From the NCBI GenBank assembly GCA_965153355.1, contig OZ231127.1, positions 43,400,001-43,464,000 of the forward strand: a stretch of 64,000 nt of DNA, in the 5' to 3' direction. This document shows positions 1 to 13,810 of this stretch, in pieces; position 1 is the stretch's first letter, and each line of letters opens with the position of its first letter. Under the pieces are notes generated by a model that saw only the letters and a list, made by a program, of their open reading frames with translations, made no database searches and was not told where the DNA came from. The position numbers were made by a program, and so were the translations under genes. This DNA is from Flaccisagitta enflata (taxonomy: Eukaryota; Chaetognatha; Sagittoidea; Aphragmophora).

Positions 1-485
1 CCTTTGGTTTATAATGACGACCACCTAGATTTTTGTCACATGAAAAGATAAACTATGATTTTGCCAAACAACTTATCCCAGACTTCACAATCCATAGTTA
101 CATGAAACTTAGAACAATAAAATGAGCGTGTTTGCCATGGCGGTAATTTGAGTTTGTCTGTCGTTTTTACCTCAATGCTCGTCTTTGTAGGTCAGTCATC
201 TTACCCTGTTTCTCCATCTAGTGAGACTGTGTGCCGTCCCCTCTCTTTCTGTTCGTCTACCAATCGTGTCTGTCTGTCCGTCCGTCTCTCTCTCTCTCTC
301 TCTCTCTGGCATAGCCCGCTCACGCGCTCTTCCGACCCTTCAGTAAAGACAGAAATGAATGTTTACGATGCTTCCAGGCGAAATCAATCTGGGTATTATC
401 TTCCTCTCACTCTGTGCACGGCAATGTAAGTGGAAATTTAGGGGCATCCTCTTAATCACGAAATTCGTGCTTAAGTTAAACTTTT
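1..485. other. No gene seen; short CT tract
   Basis: Apparently single-copy DNA with a short pyrimidine tract near 281-307. The frame at 148-429 is open mainly because of this tract and shows no domain or splice context, so it is not called a gene. Confidence 0.5.
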
Positions 486-1172
486 TTCCACTGAAGCACA
501 CCCTAGTGCTTCAGTGGAATGAAAAATAACTAGGACTTTTTGCAATTCGAGCTTCAGTGGAAATGGTAGTAACTGATATTGACACAGAAAAAAAGATAGT
601 CAATGTAATTATTATCAATGCTTGTCTGAAGGAATCAATAAATCCCCCTCCTTTCTTTCCATCTCTTTCAATTTCGCCTCCATTCTTTTCCATCTCTCCC
701 TTTTTCTCCTTTTGATATCAAAAAGAAAATATTTTTTTTACATTTTCATTGCTTTCATCATTTTGAAGAAAAAACGATGGCATGTAAGAAAACTTAATTT
801 CCCTAAAAAAAAAAGAAAGAAAAATAAACATTGGAAACGATTCTATGATAAAACAAAAAGAATAATTGAAATTAAAAAAATATAAAGATATTCATATATG
901 AAAATTTAAAGAAAAAAAAGAAAAGAAGAATTCCGAATCAAAAGAAATCAAAAAAGTTCCTTATTCTACTAAAATGTTGCAACCAATAAAAAAAAACCTT
1001 AGTGACTTCTTATTTCATTGCAGTAAAAAAAGGTCAATTGCAGTATGAAAAGAGGTCAAGAGTCAATCCACTGAAGCACGAATTCCAATTCCACTGAAGC
1101 ACGAGGTCGTGCTTCAGTGGAATGGGCCTTGACTGGCCTAATTTCCAGCCCAGAGTTCGTGCTTCAATGAAT
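459..1172. repeat. Cluster of hairpin-forming inverted repeats, MITE-like
   Basis: The word TTCCACTGAAGCAC and its reverse complement recur here. Two hairpins are essentially perfect: 486-499 with 506-519 (14-bp arms, 6-nt loop) and 1089-1104 with 1107-1122 (16-bp arms, 2-nt loop). Single arms lie near 553-562, 1067-1080 and 1160-1168. The stretch between is very A/T-rich and has no gene. I infer one or two overlapping small non-autonomous elements; the outer ends are not defined. Confidence 0.6.
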
Positions 1173-1711
1173 AGGCCGAAATTTATGCTGAGTATGTTTT
1201 GACTGAAGCGTATGTCTTCGCTTTTGCATTAGAGTGGTCGTGGTATAATGTTTGTCGCGCCAGTTTCGCTGCTGTCACACGTAGTATTTATGGAGCTGAA
1301 TTACGTACATAACGATGCAGCTTTGCATGAGTGATTGTCCAAATGTTTTAAGAAAGTAGGACGAGCTACGTCGCTCAAAATTGATACATTCTTCACCTGC
1401 GGTGCAAACAACCGTAGATTTCAGAATCCATAAACTAACCTAAGATCAATAAGATTAGCGAAACTGAGCTAATATAGAACACATATTTATGCATGTATTC
1501 TTCCATTCCTCCCAGGGAAAGATAAAAAATGGGGAAGAAAAAATGAAAGAAAAAAAAGTAAAAAAAGAATCGTTACCGACCGACCAACCGACCGACCGAC
1601 CAACCAACGGACACAGCCAGTTAAAGAGTTGCTTTGTCGCACCTTAAAAGCGTGCTACTCGATGCCCCGTATAAGCTCTGTTTTTTTTTGTGGGTATGAG
1701 ATGGTGAAAGT
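1173..1711. other. No gene; short ACCG tetranucleotide tract
   Basis: No coding signal. An (ACCG/ACCA)n tract at 1575-1610 is followed by GGACACAGCC. This matches the microsatellite part of the family 1 variant at 28,349-28,400, so a worn partial family 1 copy is likely here. Confidence 0.45.
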
Positions 1712-2117
1712 GGCAGCGGCCCAAAAGGGCCCAATGACCTATGCTTGAGCTGATGGGGAATTTTGGCTACAATTAACCCTGAGGCCACGAGGCTGGGACT
1801 AAAGCCTCGGGCCGGAATTTGTTTTTGAGGCTAGAATTGGGGCCTCAAGGTTGAAATTTAAGCCTTGAAGCTAGGATTTGCGCTCAAGACTGGGATTTAG
1901 GCCACAAGGATGGGACTTGAGCTTTGAGGCTAGAATGAGCTTCAAGGCTGGGTTTTGATCCTTGAGGCTGGGATTTTAGCCTCGGGGATGGGATTTGGAC
2001 CTCCAGCCTGCTAGGGCTTGGGCCTGGAGACAAGGGCAGGTGGATAAATGGAGGAGACATAAAATTCCCCTAATGTGAAATCGAAAGTCATTGGACCCTT
2101 CGGGACTACCGCCGCGA
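1712..2117. mobile_element. Family 2 inverted-repeat element, diverged copy
   Basis: The left end reads GGCAGCGGCCCAAAAGGGCC then AATGACCTATGCTTGA and GGGGAATTTT. The right end carries the inverted counterpart (AAAATTCCCC, TGTGAAATCG, AAGTCATTGGACCCTTCGGG). Between them is a degenerate tandem array of about 20 bp built on GAGGCTGGGATTTG. Same organisation as the copies at 13,811, 33,974 and 53,849. Confidence 0.75.
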
Positions 2118-3488
<1,371 letters not shown>

Positions 3489-3575
3489 TTTCGGACAGAA
3501 AGACAGTTGAAATGTTGGTCAAAATGAAATGCTTTTTTGTCCTTAGTTGTGGCATTCTGTCTTTCTGTCACCCAA

Positions 3576-3578
<3 letters not shown>

Positions 3579-3636
<58 letters not shown>
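3579..3636. repeat. (CT)n microsatellite
   Basis: About 58 bp of CT dinucleotides. With the upstream AG tract it could form a long hairpin. Confidence 0.97.
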
Positions 3637-3639
<3 letters not shown>

Positions 3640-4660
3640 TTTTCCCAATGAGTAGATTCCAAATTTATTCCTCCTCACTTGAATTTGAAGTCGTCTTAAT
3701 TTCTTCCCAATCTTCCCATGTCCCTTCCGTGTTTTTCCGCCCTCAAATCTCAGCCCGGGACCTTAAAAAAATCTCTCTTTCTCTTTTGTTTTCCTACTCT
3801 CTTTTCCCCTCCCTAATCTTTTGTTCCCTCTATCGATCTCCTTTGTCGTTTCCCGTTTTAATTCTTTTTAGAGGCTTTGTCCGTCCATTGGTCCATCGGT
3901 CCGTCGGTCTGTCTGTGAGCATGAGTTGAAAAGTGGGGAAATGAACGTTTGTGTATGTGTCTGTGTTAGAAAGGGAGTTGGGTGGGGCGGTGGGTATGGA
4001 TTGGGGTTGGCACTTGGCAGCCCACCCGTCCGCAACGATATTGTGACCCGCGTCACTTGTTTTCCCTCTATCGATCTCCTTTGTCGTTTCCGGTTTTATT
4101 TTTTAGAACGTTTTGTGTGCGTAATTGCGGCCCAACGTTTTAAAACAGAATTCAGAAAAACACTTTGATAAAGAGAGGCTAAGTCTCTACCCTCAGACAA
4201 AACCAGCCAGGGACGCATGGGTGGGGAAGAAGTTTGAAACTAAAATAATGTACGATGTGATAGTCATAAACACCTGTTTAAAGATTGACACCGGATTTAG
4301 CCATGAATTGGCCCGTTCTAAAGATTCAAACAGTCTATTTCTACCCAATAACCAGACTCCACGGCGTTTCCATTCTGTACAGACGGATCCCTAATTGGGA
4401 AAAAAATCGAAAAACGTTTTTCGATTTTGAGTTCGGTTGTGAATAATGTTTCCTTTTCGCCATGCCCGATTTGGAGTTAACAGAATAGGCTTGCCCGAGG
4501 TTGTGCGTACAGGGTGAAAGAGGGCACTTTTTTACATCTTCTGGAAAAAAGCAGGGCACTGTGGGACCAATACTTTAGGCGCTATGAATTCTTTAATCTT
4601 TATTTTCACATTTTCCAATATCTTTTCCAAAAGATCTATATTTTGCCCTAAGTAACAACA
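3637..4660. other. No gene; a 45-bp direct repeat pair
   Basis: TTCCCTCTATCGATCTCCTT plus about 25 more matching bases occurs at about 3,824-3,871 and again at 4,062-4,106. A (TCCG/TCGG)n tract at about 3,880-3,915 resembles the family 1 microsatellite. No coding sequence recognised. Confidence 0.5.
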
Positions 4661-4675
4661 AAAATGAGTTCAGCA

Positions 4676-5560
<885 letters not shown>

Positions 5561-5611
5561 CAGCCCTTACGATTTTTTTCCGGTCGGCGAGAGCCGCCTT
5601 TACTGGTAAGG

Positions 5612-5980
5612 GCGGAGGAGGGACTCAAAGTGGTACATGCCCCCCCCCCCTTCAGCTCACATGGTTCAATCAATTTCCTCACTTGCAGTGGCGGTTGACA
5701 CCTTAGGTGAATATAATTGGCGCCACCGTGGCGAATTTTCAATTTACACCTTGAACCCCCCCCCACCACCCCTGAGGCCCCCCAAAAAAACACAAATAAT
5801 TCTTTTTCGCAAATTTTGATCAAGAGGTGGCCAGTTGGGGGTTCAAGGTGGAAATTGAAAATTCGCCACGGTGGCGCCAGTTGCATCCACTTAAGGTGTC
5901 AATCGCCACTACAAGTGTGGAAAGCAATTGAACTATGTGAGCTGTAGGGGGAACATGTTACAAATGTGTCCCTCCTCCGC
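5612..5980. mobile_element. Foldback (long inverted repeat) element
   Basis: Two arms of about 150-160 bp, at 5,612-5,770 and 5,828-5,980, are reverse complements with few mismatches. Both carry GGCGCCACCGTGGCGAATTT, a run of C or G, CAGCTCACAT and CGGAGGAGGGA. The spacer is about 60 bp. There is no coding capacity. This is a MITE or foldback element; the family is not assigned. Confidence 0.85.
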
Positions 5981-6000
5981 TCTCATTAGGGTCCCGTCTG

Positions 6001-6005
<5 letters not shown>

Positions 6006-6050
<45 letters not shown>
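6006..6050. repeat. (CT)n microsatellite
   Basis: Short CT tract just outside the foldback element. Confidence 0.95.
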
Positions 6051-6054
<4 letters not shown>

Positions 6055-7089
6055 TCCTGATCACGGTCTTCCCCTCCCTGTCCCGCCATCTCTTATCTCT
6101 TTTCTGCCTGATCAAATCTCTGACAGATATTCCCATCCCTTGTTCTTTCATCTGACTTTATAAAATCGTCTATTCATTTTCCTTCTCTCGTCTTCAGGAT
6201 AATATGTTATTCATAACGTGTTTATGATAGCAACTGGAATCAAAACTGTTTATTACTTCACTGAGTTTGTTGAATTGGCCTATTCGCATCGCTCTGCTTC
6301 CTTCTCGAATATACAACACGCCACGGGTAAAACATCTGCCAGCTGTATTGAATACTCGGTCTTAATGGCCATTCGTTTTGTCATCAGGAAGACTTCCTCT
6401 ATCTGTTTCTGTAAGAGGTAAAAGAAATGCGCTTCAAAATTGGTTTGAAATCAACAAAATATAGCTCTATAACCATGTTTTTGCCATGGATCTCTTCACA
6501 TTAAAATCTTTCTAGTTTTGAGTAAAGACTCAAATTCCTGGTAAAATTTCCAATCGTTTGATAGGTCGCACTACATAGTTCTTCTCTAAAATAAAAAAGC
6601 CTTCCCCGTAGCGTGACAACTCATAGAAACCAACAACACTCACGAAAAAAGCAATATGACATTTACAGCTGCTGATGTCGGATTGGTCTAAAATGAAAAA
6701 CATTTTGATATGTTTCATGGATGTTAAAAAACAAAAGAAGCCAAAAAGCAAAGTTTGCAAAGTTAGGTAGTAGAAAGAAAAAAATTGCCCTTTTTTTGTA
6801 AAAAAATTAGTTCTAAGCTCCTTATGTGCTCATAGGATCGAATTTCTGTAAAAATCTTTTAAAGATTATACTGCACAAATTGCCGAATAGCTATCTTTCA
6901 GCGACTTTTCACAGAATTGTGATAGCTTTATTACTTTTTGAGTTATGCTGTTTCTTTTTTCCCATAACTCTCCCTCTTGTTCTTTCCGCCCTTTCTACTC
7001 CCTGTTTCTTCCCCCTCTCTCCCTTCTCTAGGCTAGAACGTGCTCATATTCTGTCCCAAACCTCTAAAAATACAGTTTCATGATAAAGT
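6051..7089. other. No gene recognised
   Basis: A/T-rich, apparently single-copy DNA with only short frames (under 90 codons) and no recognised motif. It is not present next to copy B, so it lies outside the segmental duplication. Confidence 0.5.
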
Positions 7090-7739
7090 GGTGAAATTAA
7101 AAGTTAAATAACTAAAAATACATTTATTGCGCACAATTCTACTTGGCACCATCTGATAGAGCATGGTCAAATTGACTTACCTTTCAAATTTCATGCATAG
7201 TGCCATTTGACCCAAAAAGCTAATCAGTTCTCCTAAACGACTCGTAGCTCATAAGTAAGAGGAAACTCAATTTTCTCTGCAGGTCTCAAAAAGCCAAAGA
7301 TATTGGTTAATCATTTTTTCAAACTGCATTATGAAATTGATTCATTGATTCGTACAAAATACATTTAAAATGCAATGACACATGGTAACTCCGGTTATGA
7401 CATACTAAGTTAAGACAGTCAATTCATACCTTCCTGTTAGCCGCATTGCGGCATTGGTAAAAACACCTTTTCTCTTATGTTTTGTAACTTTTTTACCCAG
7501 AAAGTTGAGCTTCATTCAGTCTACGTTGTTACCTTCTCTTGAAAGTTTCCACATAGAACCTGATTGTTCGCAACCTTTGTATACATCGAACGTTGCGCTT
7601 AACTCATGGGAATTAGTGAGAGTATGAATAGTGAGAGAAGCAGTGAAAAAAGAAAAGGGAAAGGAAAGAGGTGAGGGGCGAGGGAGTTGGAGATTATGTA
7701 GAGTGTGTGTAAGTGTATATGTGTCTGTATGTTTGTCCG

Positions 7740-7792
<53 letters not shown>

Positions 7793-7876
7793 CGGGTACT
7801 AGAATAATGCGTTTCTTACTAACGCGGTAGTAAAATCTACATTTAGTGACAGTGCTGGTTGATATGCGCATGAATA
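7090..7876. repeat. Segmental duplication copy A, left part
   Basis: Aligns by eye with 53,590-55,060, for example TGCGCACAATTCTACTTGGC and CGCATTGCGGCATTGGTAA in both. It lacks the family 2 insertion that copy B carries at 53,849. It ends at the TA where the 7.1-kb element begins; the alignment resumes at 15,016. No host gene seen. Confidence 0.9.
7738..7788. repeat. (GT)n microsatellite, copy A allele
   Basis: About 45-50 bp of GT. The orthologous position in copy B (54,876-54,973) holds about 98 bp. Confidence 0.95.
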
Positions 7877-8083
7877 CAGAAGAAAATCATTCTAACGAAC
7901 ACGCTTCTTACGAAATTCCGCCTCTAACGAATATATTTGAAAGTCCCATCATTTTTTCTTCAGATTCTTTGTTTTAAAAAATCGCCTGTAACGAACTGTG
8001 ATTGACGAAAAATCGCCTGTAACAAAGTATTTACCAGTGAAAATGGTATTCATGACTGATGTGTAACGAATTTTTTCATGGAG

Positions 8084-8278
8084 AGAAAGAAAGATAGAAA
8101 GAAAGGAAGGAAGGAAGGAAGGAAGAAAGGAGGGAGGGAAGGAAGGAAGGAAGGAAGGAAGGAAGGAAGGAAGGAAGGAAGGAAGGAAGGTAGGAAGAAA
8201 GAAACAGAGAATGAAAGGAAGAAGAGAGAGAATATTTTTCATGGAAAGACGGGAAGGAAGGGACTAAGGAAAAAAGAG

Positions 8279-8357
<79 letters not shown>

Positions 8358-8436
8358 GAGAAAGAAAGAAAGAAGAGAGAAAGGATGAAAAGAAAGAAAG
8401 AAAGAGAACTAAAGCGATCCTAGAAAGAGGGAGGAA

Positions 8437-8443
<7 letters not shown>
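8084..8443. repeat. (GGAA)n and (GAAA)n purine arrays
   Basis: GGAA/GGAAG repeats at about 8,098-8,190 and GAAA repeats at about 8,276-8,400, separated by about 80 bp. All frames here are lysine/glutamate artefacts. Confidence 0.95.

Positions 8444-8529
<86 letters not shown>
8438..8529. repeat. (GT)n microsatellite
   Basis: About 90 bp of GT with one CGT interruption, directly before the inner inverted-repeat arm at 8,541. Confidence 0.95.
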
Positions 8530-8530
<1 letters not shown>

Positions 8531-8540
8531 TGCGTGTGTG

Positions 8541-8631
8541 CAGCGGCGTAGGAGGAGGGGCGTCAGGGGCGTCAGCTGACGTCCCTACAGTCGGACACAG
8601 ATGGCAGTCGGACACAGATGGCAGTGTGATA
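8541..8631. repeat. Inner arm of the 7.1-kb foldback element
   Basis: Contains CAGCGGCGTAGG, GGGGCGTCAGG and two copies of AGTCGGACACAGAT. All recur in inverted order at 14,818-14,893. Confidence 0.8.
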
Positions 8632-8739
8632 CAATTGTTCAAAAGAAAAAAGAGAAAAAGAAAAAGAAATAATGCCAACAAACGAAGAAAAAAAACAAAC
8701 AAATGGGACTGAAAAAAAGAGGGTTTTATGGGGAAAGAA

Positions 8740-8745
8740 AGGAAA

Positions 8746-8815
<70 letters not shown>

Positions 8816-8930
8816 AAAAGAAAGGAAGAAAGATTGAAAGAGAAAAAAAGACGGAAAAAAAAGAAAGAAAAGGAAAAAAAAAAGAGCGAAAGAAAGAAGA
8901 AAGAAATGGAGGAGGAATGAAAGTGGGAAT
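8740..8930. repeat. (AAAG)n purine array
   Basis: Clean AAAG repeats at about 8,744-8,812 followed by degenerate purine sequence up to the family 1 element. Confidence 0.93.
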
Positions 8931-8944
8931 GAAAGGTCATTTTT

Positions 8945-10805
8945 AGTCGCGTGCACGCGACTCTACACCTTGCCGTGTCGGTCGGTAGGTCGGTCGGTAG
9001 GTCGGTCGGTAGGTCGGTCGGTAGGTCACGTTTTTAAAATTATGACTTTTTAAGGTTTTTTAAGGTATTTTAAGGTACTCTAGGGTATTTCTGGGTACTT
9101 TAGGGTACTTCAGGGTATTTTAGGGTACTTAAGTTATTTTAGGTACTTAAGGTATTTTAGGGTACTTATATATTTTTGGGAACTTTTGGGTATTTTTGAG
9201 TATTGTTGAGTATAAATGGGTATTTTTAGGTGTTTTTAGGTATTTTGGGCAAGCATCGTGATATTTGGGTATTTTGGCATTTTGGGTATCATTGGGTACT
9301 TTTGGGCATTTTGGGTATTTTGTCAACTTTTAATTGGACACTCGTTATTGGTTCAGAATGTAACTTTTTTGGGACAGACGTTATGAAGTATGAAGTTGTA
9401 GTATGCAAAGTTATGTAGTATGAGGTTGTAGTATGTGGTAACTTTCAGAGATGGCAGGTATGTGGCATGTGAGCATGTAGTAAGTGCTGTGGCATGGCAT
9501 GTAAGATGGCAAGCATGTATGTAGGCATGTATGTGTAGTACGTATGTAAGTATGTGAGTATGTAGGTATGTATGTAAGCATGTATGTAAGCATGGTGCTC
9601 AGGCATGTACATGGGCATGTAAGTATGTACATGTATATTTTACATGTGAGTATGGGCGTGGCATGTACATGTACATTTAAGCATGAGCATGTAGGCAGCA
9701 TGTGGCATGTAAGTATGTAACATGTAAGCACAGACAAGCATGTAAGCATGTGAGTGCAGGCAAGAATAAGCATGGGCATGTGGCATGTGAGCATAGGCAA
9801 GTATATAGGTATGTAAGCATGTAAGCACGTAGCATGTGTACATTTGAGTATGTAGGTATATGTACATGTACATGTGTTGTTATTATAGCATGTAAGCATG
9901 TACATGTATGTACATGTAAGCATGAATGTAAGTATGTAACATGTAAGTATGTAATGTATGTGTGTATGTATGTATGTATGCATGTATGTGGGCATGTAAG
10001 TAATGTATATGTATATATATATGTGAGTATGTGGTATATGTATGTATATGTGAGTATGTGTATGTAAGTATGTGAGCATGTAGTAAGCATGTGCTATGTG
10101 AGCATGTAGGTATATGTGTTGCTGCATGTAAGTACATAAGCATGTATGTGGGAAGTATGTATGTGAGCATGTAGGTAAGTATGTACATGTGCTATGTTGC
10201 ATGTGTACATGTGAGCATGTAGGCATGTATGTAAGCATGTAAGCAAGATATACATGTGCACATACATGTGTTAGCATGTAGGTAGCACAAGCATGTGCGC
10301 TGCAAGCAAGGGGTTGTGATGTATGGCAAGCATGTGAGCATGTAGGTAAAGGCTGTGCTATGTAAGTATTGCATGTAGGTGCATATATGTATGTAGGTAT
10401 TGTAAGCATGTATGTAAGTATGTAAGTATGTAAGAAGAAGGCATGTAAATACATAGCTAGTGTATGTAAGTATACATGTATGTGATGTATGTGTTGTATG
10501 TGCATGTGGCATGTATGGTATGTATATGTATATATATATGTAAGTAACTATGTATGTACATGTATATGTAGTATAATTAGGCATGTATAATATGTAACAT
10601 GTATGTATGTATGTAAATATGTGTAATTATATAAATATGTAAGTATGTAAATATGTAAGTATGTAATTAGGTAAGTATGTAATTATGTAAGTATGTAAGT
10701 ATGTAGTATGTTAAGTATGTAGTATGAAGTTATGTAGTTGTATGTAGTATGGAGTTGTGTAGTTTTGTGTAACTTAGCACGCGACTGTTGGCCTGTTGGG
10801 CTTGT
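8945..10805 (+). mobile_element. Family 1 element expanded by internal arrays (1.86 kb)
   Basis: The left end is TTTT followed by the 18-bp palindrome AGTCGCGTGCACGCGACT, CTACACC and a (GGTCGGTA)n tract. The right end is GCACGCGACTGTTGGCC then TGTTGGGCTTG and TTT. Between lie two arrays: TTTTAGGGTA-type repeats at about 9,060-9,330 and GTATGTAAGCATGTA-type repeats at about 9,420-10,745. No coding sequence; the 364-codon minus frame is an array artefact. It sits within the left arm of the 7.1-kb foldback. Confidence 0.85.
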
Positions 10806-11399
10806 TTCCCATTGACTCTGAGAAATATAAAAGAAAGAAAAAGAGAAAAATGAAATCAGAACAGAAAAAAGTGGGAAAGATAGTTAGGTTTTCTTCCACT
10901 GACCCTGAGAAACTGTGCCAACACTAGCAGTAACAGATTTGAGCCATTGTAGATGAAAAGCCAGTCTTAAGTAGATACTAGGAAACTAAAAAAATGAGTG
11001 GAAGTGAATGTTATTGAAATAGATTCCTCATAGGATTTACTTGAATCCTATGATTCAATGTTTTTTCTTTCATAGATTTTTTTCATCTTTTAGAATTTTT
11101 CATCTTTCAATATTTCTTCTTTTTTTTTTAGTAAATATTTTTCTATCTGATAATTTTTTTCTATATGATAAACCTATTTATCATCTTTAAGATATTTTTT
11201 TTTATTTTTTTTCCTAGTAAATTCTTTTTTTTTTCATGTTATAAACTTTTTTTTTTCTCTCTTTTCTTTTCCATAGGTTTTTTTAATCAAACCATGAAGT
11301 GATATCTCAAGTGTTTTTTTTTTGTGTATTGATACCTGCACCCCTCCCCTGCAATGATTACACTACATATTAGTTACGCACTTTTTTTTACTGTTATGT
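10806..11399. other. T-rich DNA, no gene
   Basis: Long T-runs, with TTTTTTC and CATAGATTT-like words, between the family 1 element and the inner inverted-repeat arm. No coding evidence. Confidence 0.5.
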
Positions 11400-11725
11400 C
11401 ACTGTATGGCCTAACTGTAGTTACTCGGAAAAAATGCCTCGGCATAGTGGCGCATACTGGGTGGTAGTGTTGACCATCCCCAACATATCCTTACTAAGAG
11501 CCAAATGTTCTACTTGGAAATTAGGCCAAAATGGCCTAATATGCCCATTTCTCAGGTCATTTGGGCTCTGCCATGGGATTCGCGGCTATTTTTTTTTGTA
11601 TGACTGTATTTTTTTCTCTGAAACTGATGCCAACAAATATCTTATCACCCATGGATACCTGCCTGGCCAAGGTAAAAAGAAAATCAGGTCAAATTGACCT
11701 AATATGTCCTGATTAAAGGCCAAAA
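11400..11725. repeat. Inner inverted-repeat arm, left
   Basis: Reverse complement, with about 15-20 percent mismatch by eye, of 14,460-14,793. Shared words include GTTACTCGGAAAAAATGCC and GGAAATTAGGCCAAAATGGC. The open frame at 11,434-11,697 lies in this arm and shows no domain. Confidence 0.85.
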
Positions 11726-12504
11726 ATCCATTTTAAAGAGTGAAAGGATTTTAGTTATACTTTTCTTCTCTGGAACTGTTACGTCAGGTTATATTTCTTC
11801 TGCATGGGTATACACCTAGATTGAGCAGTCTAAATATCAGGCCAAAATGACCTAATGAGGCCTAATAAACATGTTTTTCATTCTAAAAAAAACATGTTTG
11901 CAGGTATGAAGAATTTGACAACAATTTGATATCAGTTTTTTTTCTCCAGGACTATTAGCCCGGTGGTGTGCTTACTGGACAAATGCATGTTGGGTTTGCC
12001 CAACTAATAATCTGGTCTAAAACTCTAGATACACTGATGTGGCCAGATTTCTGATAATCCTTAGTCGCTGGCTAAGTGATTCTATAAGAGGCTGTGTAAG
12101 TTGGAAAGAAGGTCTGCTGTAACGCAAAATTTGGGAGGAGGCAAAATTGTCTGAAAAGGTGGTTTCTGAGCACTGCAGCTCCTGCTAATCCACATCACAG
12201 CCCCATCCTGCCCCCAACTGCCCCTGCCCATCAACATAACTGCCCCTGCCCACCTACCATTGACTACTTATTGGCCATGTACACAGCCTTGATTTGTCTT
12301 CTCCAGCCCTTTTCTGGCATAAATGACATTGAAGAGACTATCAATTTGTCACTTAAGACATAATAATCACCTTATCCTTAGTGAATATATTGTTATCTTA
12401 AAAATGGATAGTAAGAATGTACTGACAGACCAACCAACTGATACCATATAGTCATGAACTCATGACCAAACACATGGTCATACAGTCACTAGTACGTAAT
12501 CAAA
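11726..12504. other. Interior of the foldback element, no gene
   Basis: Repeated GGCC-AAA-TGACCTAAT words continue for a few hundred bases (for example 11,840-11,870), then single-copy-looking DNA. No transposase frame recognised. Confidence 0.5.
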
Positions 12505-12697
12505 CAAGGCCGGATACACGGCTATCCTAGTCGCGTTCAGGTGGGCAGGAGCAGTGCTGGAGAAGCTCAGTAGGACATCTAGGCAGGAGCAGTATGCTCA
12601 AAAAGCTCAAAAACGCCGAAAAAGTAAAAGGCGACCAACCAACAAAACCAACAGACGGACCGACATAGCGGGCAGTAGAGTCGCGTAGCACGCAACT
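12505..12697 (-). mobile_element. Family 1 element
   Basis: Minus orientation: CAAGGCCGGATACACGGC, GTGGGCAGGAGCAGT, a GACC/GACGG tract, then TAGAGTCGCGTAGCACGC and AACTAAAA. About 193 bp, flanked by A-runs on both sides. Confidence 0.85.
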
Positions 12698-12767
12698 AAA
12701 AAACCTTCATTGAAATTCCAATGGCAGAGTAATTCTGTAAAAGCACTCAATGTCAGAACTTGTTGTT

Positions 12768-12900
12768 AGTTGCGTGAATGCGATTCTGTAACCCGCTTTG
12801 TCCGCCAGTCAGTTTGTCAGTCGGTCATTTGGTAATGCTTATTTTTTTTGGCTTTTGAGGGCATTTTTGGTATTACTGCTTCTTTCCAAAAATTTGGTAA
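12768..12900 (+). mobile_element. Family 1 element, partial and diverged
   Basis: AGTTGCGTGAATGCGATTCT, CCCGCTTTGTCC and CAGTCAGTTTGTCAGTCGG are clear family 1 left-end words. The right end is not identifiable; the boundary at 12,900 is approximate. Confidence 0.6.
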
Positions 12901-13371
12901 GCCTTTTTGGGTAGCAGCCCGAAAGGGCCATTGTCCGGTAGACCACAGGGGTGAACTTCGACACATCCATCCATTCATCTATCCATCCATCTGTCCGTCA
13001 ATCAGTCCCCCCCCAAGGTCTTGGGCCCCAGTCCAGCCTACTGAGGGCTGAAATCTCGACTCTTTAGCCTAAAATCAGTCCTAACAGGTCTCAAATCATT
13101 CCTCTCAGGCCTAGAGCCCCCATGCAGATCACTGCTGCGACCCCCTACCCTCTTTCCTGAATGTATGCAAATTCACCCCAACGTTCTACTCAACATCAGC
13201 CCTTTGGAGCCACTATCCTGCTCTCACCTCACATCACCTAAACACCCCAAAAAGGGCAACGGGTGCCACTGAACATGTGCAGGCTTCGGATGTTTTGTTC
13301 AACACTGCCCAGGCCCACCCGCAATGTAATGAAGATTTGTGTCTGGATAATTTTTGAAAAACAAAACTTAA
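12901..13371. other. No gene; CCAT repeat
   Basis: Contains a short (CCAT)n tract at about 12,965-12,995 and a C-run. Otherwise single-copy-looking with no coding evidence. Confidence 0.45.
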
Positions 13372-13622
13372 CAAGGTCATTAGACCTAAGTCGCGTGCGT
13401 CGGCATTTTAAAAAAAAGTCAGGCAGACAGACAGACAAACAGTTATTGTTTTTCAAGAAGACATTTGAAATGGTCATTCACTTTTTTAAGTTTCTTTTTT
13501 ACCAATCAGAGACATTAAAAGCACTTCAGAAAGCATATAAAACAGTTTTGTGACATAAGGACCGACAGATGGACCAATGGACCAACCAAAAAGTGGCTTA
13601 TAGAGTCGCATAGCACGCGACT
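13372..13622 (-). mobile_element. Family 1 element, second end type
   Basis: Minus orientation. The start CAAGGTCATTAGACCTAAGT then CGCGTGCG resembles the end type CAAGGCCAACACCTATAAGT seen at 35,027 and 23,990. The palindrome end is AGAGTCGCATAGCACGCGAC then TAAAA. Confidence 0.75.
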
Positions 13623-13706
13623 AAAAATAAAATACACATATTGCATGATAAGAATGGAAGTGGGATTCTCGCTATGATGTACAGCTAACAATAACAGAAA
13701 AAACAA

Positions 13707-13728
13707 CTACAACAGCAACAACAACAGC

Positions 13729-13770
<42 letters not shown>

Positions 13771-13805
13771 AACAACAACAACAACAACCACAACAACAAC
13801 CAAAA
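13707..13805. repeat. (AAC)n microsatellite
   Basis: CAA/AAC trinucleotides with occasional AAT and ACC, immediately before a family 2 copy. Confidence 0.95.
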
Positions 13806-13810
13806 CAACA

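Noticed and set aside
9411-10505. 364-codon minus frame rich in His, Thr and Tyr
   Set aside because: It is the translation of the GTATGTAAGCAT array inside a family 1 element.
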